In this document: piece after piece, positions 27,927 through 33,866 of the stretch | Layout of the letters: each line of letters begins with the position of its first letter | Numbering within the stretch: position 1 is the first letter of the stretch | Assembly (NCBI GenBank): GCA_049518415.1 | Contig: JBEKRX010000010.1 | Location: 33,657-97,656 of the forward strand | Reading direction: 5' to 3' | DNA length: 64,000 nt | Source: CAVQND01 sp049518415 | Lineage (GTDB): Bacteria > Verrucomicrobiota > Verrucomicrobiia > Limisphaerales > UBA8199 | Notes under the pieces: generated by a model | Told to the model about the DNA's origin: nothing | The model's database searches: none | What the model saw: only the letters and a program-made list of their open reading frames with translations | Position numbers and translations under genes: made by a program

Positions 27927-27981
27927 TGGAGCGAGCGAAGGGAATCGAACCCTCGACATTCACCTTGGCAAGGTGACGCTC
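27927..27981 (-). other. 3'-terminal fragment of tRNA-Gly(GCC), candidate attachment site
   Basis: The reverse strand reads as the last ~55 bases of a tRNA-Gly: anticodon stem TCACC / GGTGA enclosing loop TTGCCAA (anticodon GCC), a variable loop ATGTC, a T-arm with TTCGATT loop, acceptor strand CGCTCGC and TCCA. Beyond 27981 the match stops abruptly, so the D-arm and 5' acceptor strand are absent and it cannot be a working tRNA. Such 3' fragments are left by integrases that insert into tRNA genes. A 14-bp palindrome CTTGCA-TT-TGCAAG lies at 27897-27910. In this orientation the inserted DNA would lie at higher coordinates. Confidence 0.8.
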
Positions 27982-27988
27982 GGCCAAG

Positions 27989-28210
27989 AGGATTTCGAAA
28001 ATTTTCCCAATACAGCCAATACAGCCAACAGAGCCAATGGAGCGTTTGGCACGCGACCCAAAACCTGCTAATACTGTCACCCGGTGAATGCCAAACTGAC
28101 AGCGCCGCCTCGGTTCGCGCCCGGCCAGGAACCGGTTCCTGCCCGTTTCCACGCCCGCGCCAGGGGTTTTTGCGCTTATTTCCGCTTATTTCCACTTATC
28201 CTTCCGGCAC
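27989..28210 (+). repeat. 222-bp dispersed repeat, copy 1
   Basis: This segment and 51161-51382 are the same length with 10 mismatches by my alignment (~95% identical, no gaps). It starts AGGATTTCGAAAATTTTCCC, carries short CAGCCAA tandem units, and ends with TTATTTCC units and CTTCCGGCAC. It starts 7 bp after the tRNA-Gly fragment. Both copies are in the same orientation directly before a secreted beta-propeller-type gene. Differences change predicted residues freely in every frame, so it is noncoding. Confidence 0.85.
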
Positions 28211-29613
28211 TCTCTCTCGGCTTGTCGGCCTCGGCCGCCATCCCACTGGCCGCCCGCTTGGAGCTGTTCGTGGACGATTTCCTAATCGAGCAACTGGACG
28301 GCGCCGCCTTGAAACTCCACGAGCCATCGCTCGCGGGCGTGGCCTTGCGTTTCGACCGGCCCTGGGAAGGGCCGTTCTCCGGCTACGTGACGGTGCTCAA
28401 GGACGGGCCCTTGTTCCGCATGTACTACCGGGGTCTGCCCAAAGCGGGGCGCGACGGCTCGGCGGACGAAGTCACCTGCTACGCTGAAAGCCACGACGGC
28501 CTCGCCTGGAGCAAGCCCGCTCTCCGCTTGTTCGAGGTCCAGGGCACGCGCGACAACAACGTAGTGCTCGCCGGGCAGCCGCCCTTCTCCCACAACTTCG
28601 CCCCGTTCCTCGACACCCAGCCCGGCCTGCCAGGCGAGCAACGCTATAAGGCGCTGGCGGGCACCTCGGAAAAGGGGTTGTTCGGCTTCGTCTCCGCAGA
28701 CGGTCTGCACTGGCGCAAGCTGCGCGACGCGCCCCTGGTAACCAAGGGCGCTTTCGACTCGCAAAACGTCGCCTTTTGGTCAGACGCCGAGCAGTGCTAT
28801 GCGCTCTATCTGCGCACCTGGACGAGCGGCGAGTTCCGCGGGTTCCGCACCATTAGCCGCGCCACCTCGCCGGACTTCCTGCACTGGTCTGAGCCGCTGG
28901 CGATGACCTTCGGCGACACGCCCCCGGAGCATCTCTACACCAGCCAGACCCATCCCTACTTCCGCGCCCCCCACCTCTACGTGGCGCTGCCGATGCGCTT
29001 CCTGCCGGGCCGCAAAGTGCTCACCGATGACCAGGCCCGGGCGCTGGGTGTGGACCCGGGCTACGCTGGCGACTGCGCGGAAGCCGTCTTCCTGACCAGC
29101 CGCGGCGGCACCCGTTTTACACGCACCTTTATGGAAGGCTTTATCCGCCCCGGCCTCGACCTCGGCAACTGGGCCTCGCGCGCCGGCCTGACCGCCCAAG
29201 GCGTAGTGCCGACCGGCCCAGCCGAGATGTCGCTTTTCAAGCAGGCGCACTATGCGCAACCCACCTGCCACCTGCTCCGCTACGCGCTCCGTACCGACGG
29301 CTTTGTGTCGGTGAATGCGCCCTATCGCGGCGGCGAATTCCGGACCCGGCCCTTCACCTTCACAGGCAAGGAACTGCTGCTCAACTTCTCGACCGGCGCC
29401 GCCGGCAGCCTCCGCGTCGAAATCCAGGACCCCGACGGCCGGCCCATCCCCGGCCACACGCTGGCCGATGCCACCGAGGTCATCGGCGATGAAATCGAGC
29501 GGGTGGTGTCTTGGAAATCGGGCGCTGACCTGAGCCAGCTCGCCGGGCAGCCGTTGAAGCTGCGCTTCGTCATGAAGGACGCCGATGTGTTTTCGCTGCG
29601 CTTCAGGGAATAA
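28084..29613 (+). CDS. secreted five-bladed beta-propeller protein, glycosidase-like
   Basis: From the GTG at 28084 the frame gives 509 residues; the first ~42 fall inside the 222-bp repeat, and include a basic stretch then a hydrophobic run (FPLILPALSLGLSASAA) that would serve as signal peptide. No better start is visible, so the repeat may supply the N-terminus. The mature protein (RLELFVDDFLIEQLDG) has the repeated blade units of GH32/GH43/GH130-like propellers: FRMYYRG, YAESHDGLAWSKP, FVSADGLHWRKL, ISRATSPDFLHWSEP, FLTSRGGTRFTRTF, with a beta-sandwich C-terminus. Related proteins in planctomycetes and verrucomicrobia are annotated only as hypothetical or glycosyl-hydrolase-like. It is probably extracellular and sugar-active. 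Confidence 0.75.
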   Translation: MNAKLTAPPRFAPGQEPVPARFHARARGFCAYFRLFPLILPALSLGLSASAAIPLAARLELFVDDFLIEQLDGAALKLHEPSLAGVALRFDRPWEGPFSGYVTVLKDGPLFRMYYRGLPKAGRDGSADEVTCYAESHDGLAWSKPALRLFEVQGTRDNNVVLAGQPPFSHNFAPFLDTQPGLPGEQRYKALAGTSEKGLFGFVSADGLHWRKLRDAPLVTKGAFDSQNVAFWSDAEQCYALYLRTWTSGEFRGFRTISRATSPDFLHWSEPLAMTFGDTPPEHLYTSQTHPYFRAPHLYVALPMRFLPGRKVLTDDQARALGVDPGYAGDCAEAVFLTSRGGTRFTRTFMEGFIRPGLDLGNWASRAGLTAQGVVPTGPAEMSLFKQAHYAQPTCHLLRYALRTDGFVSVNAPYRGGEFRTRPFTFTGKELLLNFSTGAAGSLRVEIQDPDGRPIPGHTLADATEVIGDEIERVVSWKSGADLSQLAGQPLKLRFVMKDADVFSLRFRE

Positions 29614-29854
29614 TGACCCTGGCAGTGGCTTGGCAGAACAGGAGCGAGCGCAGCGACAGGCACGGACAGACATGGACGGACACGGACGTCTCGCACTGGC
29701 CTGGCAGATGCTGTACGCTGCTATCGTCCGAAATGCCGTAGAGAGATGGAGCTGCTCCGGGAAAATATTAACGCTTGCGCCCCAGGGCAAAGCGGGTACA
29801 CTGCTTCAGGTTAGGCGGCGTTCGCGCACGCTGAATAAAAAACAGGCACTGGAT

Positions 29855-30121
29855 ATGTTAGCGGAAGTGGTCATTCCGTGGGTAACTGAGGTGTGCGACT
29901 TCCTGCACGTTGACCTTCGGATTCTCACCCTGTTCTTCCTGGTGACACTTCCATTGCCGATTCTGTGGGCGTTGCGCTGGTTGTGGCGCACGTTGGCGCG
30001 GCTGCACGCGATGGACAATCCTGAGTGCGAGGCCTACCGGGAAGAGGTTGAGCACGGGCGAATGGAGCGGTTCGGATGCATTCGCCATCCTCCGCCCAAG
30101 GCGCATGCACCAGGCCGCTGA
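29855..30121 (+). CDS. possible small membrane protein
   Basis: ATG at 29855 opens 88 residues with one clear hydrophobic segment (ILTLFFLVTLPLPILWALRW) followed by a basic/acidic soluble tail (LHAMDNPECEAYREEVEHGRMERF). The frame is open further upstream but reads as low-complexity sequence. No family is recognised and no strong ribosome-binding site is seen. It lies between the propeller gene and the second HTH/HigBA module. It may be a real single-pass protein or a chance open frame in GC-rich DNA. Confidence 0.3.
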   Translation: MLAEVVIPWVTEVCDFLHVDLRILTLFFLVTLPLPILWALRWLWRTLARLHAMDNPECEAYREEVEHGRMERFGCIRHPPPKAHAPGR

Positions 30122-30205
30122 GGGCGGTGGCTTTGAGGTTTGGAGGCGGCCGATGATGGCGACTCTCGCCAGAGAGCCGCTAGGGATTCGACAAGTGACT
30201 TAGAC

Positions 30206-30692
30206 GCTGGCCGACACCCGGCGTGCGGAATCCAGCGCATGTGATACACCCGCCCCGGCTCTGCTTCGCATAAAATCTCACCCAAATGAGACGGAGAGTA
30301 GAATTATGAACAGGGAGCGGAGAGTTTTTGCAAGCGCCATCCGAATGCCGCCCACTCGTTTCGACGCGGCGGACACCGGCAATCAACCCGTTTAGGAGCG
30401 CGCCGCCCAGCTTGCTTGCGAGCGGGACGGCGATCTGCCGGTGTGGGTCAGAACCCCCAAATGCGGACGTGAGTTTCATTCCGGCTGCTCACGCCCGAAG
30501 CCCTACGAGTGGGCGGCCAAGGGTTTTATTCGCTCCGTGTCCATTCGTGGACCCGGACGGATCAAGGGGGTCCGGCTTTTTTATCTCGCCGGCATCCTCG
30601 GGTTTATTCAACGATGCGAGGCAGGGGCCTTCACGATAGGAAGACGTCGGCAGACACGCCAAAATGGCGCGCCAGAGTCCGGACATGATTGA
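30206..30692 (+). repeat. 487-bp duplicated segment, copy 2
   Basis: This is the copy of 26647-27133, aligned without gaps. It carries the broken HTH gene and a decayed palindrome (30235-30249, GCGCAT-GTG-ATACAC). The duplicated block continues into higA2 and higB2 with increasing divergence. The distance between the two copies is 3559 bp at every aligned point in the segment. Confidence 0.75.
30306..30692 (+). pseudogene. excisionase-like HTH gene, second copy with a nonsense codon
   Basis: The frame starts MNRERRVFASAIRMPP, parallel to the intact copy at 26747, but codon 30 is TAG (30393-30395) where the other copy has CAG. The rest of the frame is open to 30692 and still encodes the winged-helix region (SGCSRPKPYEWAAKGFIRSV), so only one C-to-T change broke it. 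Translation might restart at a downstream start to give a shorter DNA-binding protein. Its last 62 bp overlap higA2 in antisense, as in copy 1. The upstream palindrome has also lost one arm. Confidence 0.7.
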
Positions 30693-31071
30693 GCGTCAGT
30701 TTACGTTCGCCGCGCAGGATCATCGCCCCCAGGTTGCGGCTGGTGTCCAGAATCCGCGACAAATCTGCCGCGCTCATTCCACGTTCTTCCAGCAAGTGTT
30801 TGAGCGCGTCCAAGCCGCTGATTTTTGGCCAGCGGACTTTCTTGCGCTTGTCGAATTCGTCCACAAATTCCGTGAGCACGTCGAGGTAATCCCGCTGCTC
30901 GGCGTTGAGGCGCGTGAACACGGCGAGGGCGTTCATCATGGCAGTGGCTTCGGCATCCTCCGCGTCGTCATGGATTGGACGCGGCAGGTAAAGCTGGCAC
31001 AATTCACGGTAGGTCTTGGGAATGTCCGCGTTGCTGGCGAAGCGCCGGGTTTTATGTGTCAGAGTCCTCAT
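30631..31071 (-). CDS. higA: HigA-type antitoxin 2 (XRE-family HTH)
   Basis: The 146-residue paralogue of the antitoxin at 27072 has the same C-terminal helix-turn-helix: HLLEERGMSAADLSRILDTSRNLGAMILRGERKLTLNHVRTLARHFGVSADVFLS. Within the recognition-helix region DTSRN replaces GVHRT, which matches the different operator bases of this module. The N-terminal ~85 residues differ strongly (residues NADIPKTYRELCQLYLPRPIHDD still align), so toxin pairing is probably specific. ATG overlaps the toxin stop (ATGA). It should neutralise HigB2 and repress the promoter at 31379-31411. Confidence 0.88.
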   Translation of the reverse strand: MRTLTHKTRRFASNADIPKTYRELCQLYLPRPIHDDAEDAEATAMMNALAVFTRLNAEQRDYLDVLTEFVDEFDKRKKVRWPKISGLDALKHLLEERGMSAADLSRILDTSRNLGAMILRGERKLTLNHVRTLARHFGVSADVFLS

Positions 31072-31376
31072 AATTCGTCTTTCCATCGGTCTTTGTCGTA
31101 CTCCGCGTGCGTCAGGAAACGGAGCAGGAACACTTTGCCCGTGTTGTAGTGAATGGCACAGATGAGCCGGTAGGCGTTGCCGCAAATGTTGAACACCACG
31201 ACCGGATTGCCACTGGCCACACGCACCTGGTCTGCCGAACGGAAGCACCGGCGGAGATCGGCAAAATGCCGGAATTGCTCCAGCCGCATGATCCGCCGCC
31301 AGAATTCCAAACCCGTTGCGGCCTGCGGGTGTCGGGCGGCAAAAGCGGCCAGGGTGGTTTCCTTAATAATCCGCAC
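31068..31376 (-). CDS. higB: HigB-type toxin 2 (putative mRNA interferase)
   Basis: The 102-residue HigB_toxin protein reads MRIIKETTLAAF, EFWRRIMRLEQFRHFADL, VVFNICGNAYRLICAIHYNTGKVFLLRFLTHAEYDKDRW. The frame is open two codons further to a GTG at 31382, but GTG at 31376 is preferred: it aligns with toxin 1, gives the same length, and keeps the same 2-bp distance to the upstream palindrome. It shares family fold and hallmark with toxin 1 but only about 40-50% of residues, so it is an old duplicate. The predicted activity is ribosome-dependent mRNA cleavage. Confidence 0.88.
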   Translation of the reverse strand: MRIIKETTLAAFAARHPQAATGLEFWRRIMRLEQFRHFADLRRCFRSADQVRVASGNPVVVFNICGNAYRLICAIHYNTGKVFLLRFLTHAEYDKDRWKDEL

Positions 31377-31378
31377 GC

Positions 31379-31411
31379 ACACAACTTGTGTTCATTCGCT
31401 GGATTTGTCAA
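31379..31411 (-). promoter_or_regulatory. higBA-2 promoter and palindromic operator
   Basis: On the reverse strand TTGACA (31411-31406) precedes the palindrome ACACAA-C-TTGTGT (31379-31391). Spacing between the two elements is the same as in module 1. Relative to module 1, T-to-C and the mirrored A-to-G keep perfect symmetry. It should be the autoregulatory operator for HigA2. Confidence 0.65.
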
Positions 31412-31755
31412 ACACGAAAAAACACACCTGAACATGGGGGGGCGAATCTTGGCACTGCCCCCGAGCGCGGGCGGAGGCCCTCCCCCCTTCCCCCCTCCCA
31501 TCCCGCCAAGGCGGGATGGGAGGGGGGTGATCCGTTCTTCCGCTTTACCCAGGGCCCCGGCGCGCCGGGGTCCGGCTCGGAGCGGGACGGTCCTTGCCCT
31601 GGGCTACTGTCTTACCGCCCCTCCGGGGCGGAAGGATGCCGCGCTGCGCGCGGGTAGAGTGGAATTGGTGGCAGTGCCGAGATGCGCCCGTTGCCGGCAG
31701 CCGCCTCAAAATAGCTGGAGCGGCGTTGGGTCGCCGCGCTAAAGTGTTTCGGAAT
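31412..31755. other. intergenic region with hairpin and degenerate dispersed element
   Basis: There is no supported gene here. It holds the upstream part of the higBA-2 promoter, a long perfect hairpin (31490-31527), and at ~31543-31640 a GC-rich stretch with CCCAGGGCC ... GCCCTGGGCTACTGTCTTACC ... CCGGGGCGG, related to the stretch at 12340-12440. The promoter for the SDR gene must be near its right end, but no clear consensus is seen. Confidence 0.45.
31490..31527. repeat. perfect 18-bp inverted repeat
   Basis: Positions 31490-31507 pair fully with 31510-31527, leaving a 2-nt AA loop; the arm contains CCTCCCATCCCGCC. Such a tight cruciform is far beyond chance. It could end transcription from either side or be a REP-like element. 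Confidence 0.7.
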
Positions 31756-32559
31756 ATGAAGACACCGATCCCTCGCACCGCGTCAATGAATCGCCGGGGC
31801 GCAAAAAGCAAACTCCTGTCAGCATCAGTTGGTCTGGTGACCGGTGGCACCAAGGGTATTGGGGCCGCCACGGCGATCGCCTTGGCGGCCGAGGGCGCCG
31901 ATGTAGCCATCGTGGGACGGCGGCTGGACGCCGAGGCGAAAGAGACACGGCGGCGCATCGAGGCGCTTGGCCGCAGATGCTTGCTCATCCGCGCCGATGT
32001 CGGCGTCGGTCTCGAGGCCACGCGGTGCGTGGAGGAGACGGCCAGGGAGCTTGGCCCGGTGGATGTGCTGGTCCACTCAGCGGGCGGGCCGGTCAATGGC
32101 GGGCTGTTGGAGTTGACGCCCGAGGCTTGGCAGACCGCCTTTGACGTGCATGTGCACGCCATTTTCCACCTTTGCCGGGCGGCCATTCCGGCCATGAAAC
32201 AAAAAAAGCGGGGCGTGATCATCCTGATCTCCTCGGCGGCCGGGATTCGCGGGGTCAAGACCAATGTGGCTTACCAGGCGGTCAAGGGCGCGTTGCCGCA
32301 ACTGACCCGTGCCCTGGCTTACGAGTTTGCGAACGATAACATCCGCGTTAATTGCGTCGCCCCCGGCGTCATTCGCACGGCCTTTCACGCCACGATGCCG
32401 GCGCCGGTGAAACAAAACAACCTGGAGAACCGAATCCCGCTGCATCGCGAAGGCGCGCCCGGGCAGGTCGCCAGCCTGATCCGCGAACTGGTGACCAACG
32501 ATTATATCACCGGTGAAACCGTCTCGGTGGATGGCGGATTGACGATGCGGATTTGCTAA
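31756..32559 (+). CDS. short-chain dehydrogenase/reductase
   Basis: The 267-residue classical SDR has the cofactor motif TGGTKGIG at ~29-36, NAG-type strand as HSAGG, the catalytic Ser in ISSAAG (~157) and YQAVK (~173-177). The C-terminus GETVSVDGGLTM is typical of the family. It oxidises or reduces a hydroxyl/keto group with NAD(P) in the cytoplasm. The ATG at 31756 gives a short basic N-terminal extension; the Met at residue 11 is an alternative. The next genes encode a sugar-acid-type MFS transporter and a secreted glycosidase, so the substrate is probably a sugar or sugar acid taken up by that transporter. Confidence 0.9.
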   Translation: MKTPIPRTASMNRRGAKSKLLSASVGLVTGGTKGIGAATAIALAAEGADVAIVGRRLDAEAKETRRRIEALGRRCLLIRADVGVGLEATRCVEETARELGPVDVLVHSAGGPVNGGLLELTPEAWQTAFDVHVHAIFHLCRAAIPAMKQKKRGVIILISSAAGIRGVKTNVAYQAVKGALPQLTRALAYEFANDNIRVNCVAPGVIRTAFHATMPAPVKQNNLENRIPLHREGAPGQVASLIRELVTNDYITGETVSVDGGLTMRIC

Positions 32560-32615
32560 CCTGCGATGCTGGAGCCTGGCAGACTGCTCCGCGTCGTCCT
32601 TCCGTCGCTCGGGCT

Positions 32616-33866
32616 ATGGCTGAACCACAACTGAACGCTGAGACAGAGCCCTCTGGTTTGCGCTGGGTGATGGTTGGTCTAATCTTCCTGGCCACGGTCA
32701 TCAATTACCTTTGCCGCCAGGCCTATTCGGTCTCGGCCACGACCCTCCAACAGGTCTTTTCCCTCTCCAATGAAGACTATGGCCTGCTCACCTCCGGCTT
32801 TTTCTTCGCTTACGCCCTCGGCAACGGCGTGTCCGGGCCGATCATCGATCGGCTGGGCGCCAAGCGCGGTTACCTCCTCTGCATGTTCCTGTGGAGTTCG
32901 GCCGTGGGGCTGATCGGCGCGGCCCAAAATGTCTGGATGCTCGCCGGCTTCTTGATGCTGCTGGGGCTGGGCGAGGCCGGCAACTGGCCCGCCGCCGTCA
33001 AGGTCGTTAGTGAATGGTTCCCACCGCGGGAGCGTTCACTCGCCTCGGGGATTTTCAACAGCGGCGCCGGCATCGGGGCCCTGGTCGGCCCAACGGCCGT
33101 GGGTTTGCTGCTGATTCACCTTGGCTGGCGTCCGGCGTTCGTCATCGTCGGGCTGATTGGCTATGGGTGGCTGATCGGCTTTGGCCTGGTTTACCGCACC
33201 CCAGCCACCGTCGCCGCCGAGGTGGCCGCGCGCCCGCCGCCCCCCTGGCGCTTGCTCAAAACCCGCTTCCTGTTGTTCTTTGCGCTGTCGAAACTGTTCA
33301 TGGACCCGGTCTGGTATTTCTACGTCTTCTGGCTGCCCAAATTTCTGACCGAGGTGCACCATTTCAGTCTCAAACAGGTGGTCTGGCTGGCGCCGGTTCC
33401 CTTCATCATTGCGGATATCGGGAATCTGGCGGGCGGGGGCTTCACGCAGTTCCTGATTTCGCGCGGCATTCCCATTCCGCACGCCCGCAAGACCGGCGCC
33501 GCCGTCTTCGGGTTGGTCATGGTTTCGGCCATTCCGGCCATCATCGTTCATGATCCTTACGTGTCGATTGCGTTGGTTTCCATCGCGATGTTCGGCTATA
33601 CCGGCTACTTGGCAAACACGCTGGCGTTTCCAGCGGAGGTGTTCCCGAAAAACGCGCTCGGCTCAATTTGGGGCTTGGCCAGCATGGGTTCCGGTTTGGG
33701 CGGCATGTTTTTCCAATGGCTCTCCGGCCGGATGGTGGACCGGTTCGGCTATTACCCGGTCTTTATTGGGTATGGCATCATGCCGTTGATCGCGGTGGCC
33801 ATTATGTTGTTCCTTATCGGCCCGTTGCGCCCGAACCCGCGCTTCCAAAGTCTATCTGAAATATGA
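32616..33866 (+). CDS. MFS transporter, hexuronate/sugar-acid (ACS) type
   Basis: The 416-residue inner-membrane protein has about 12 hydrophobic segments. Features of the anion:cation symporter branch (ExuT/GudP-like) are INYLCRQAYSVSATTLQQVFSLSNEDYGLLTSGFF after helix 1, DRLGAKRG between helices 2 and 3, and LGLGEAGNWPAAVKVVSEWFPPRERSLASGIFNSGAGIGALVGP in helices 4-5. Relatives import hexuronates, glucarate or galactonate with protons. It starts 56 bp after the SDR gene and its stop overlaps the next ATG. The operon would take up and process the product released by the secreted glycosidase. Confidence 0.88.
   Translation: MAEPQLNAETEPSGLRWVMVGLIFLATVINYLCRQAYSVSATTLQQVFSLSNEDYGLLTSGFFFAYALGNGVSGPIIDRLGAKRGYLLCMFLWSSAVGLIGAAQNVWMLAGFLMLLGLGEAGNWPAAVKVVSEWFPPRERSLASGIFNSGAGIGALVGPTAVGLLLIHLGWRPAFVIVGLIGYGWLIGFGLVYRTPATVAAEVAARPPPPWRLLKTRFLLFFALSKLFMDPVWYFYVFWLPKFLTEVHHFSLKQVVWLAPVPFIIADIGNLAGGGFTQFLISRGIPIPHARKTGAAVFGLVMVSAIPAIIVHDPYVSIALVSIAMFGYTGYLANTLAFPAEVFPKNALGSIWGLASMGSGLGGMFFQWLSGRMVDRFGYYPVFIGYGIMPLIAVAIMLFLIGPLRPNPRFQSLSEI

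Noticed and set aside
27927..27981. Complete tRNA-Gly gene
   Set aside because: The 5' acceptor strand and D-arm are absent; sequence beyond 27981 is unrelated, so only a 3' fragment is present.
31377..31382. Earlier GTG start for HigB2, two codons upstream
   Set aside because: It would lie inside the palindromic operator and break the alignment with HigB1, which begins at the equivalent of GTG 31376.
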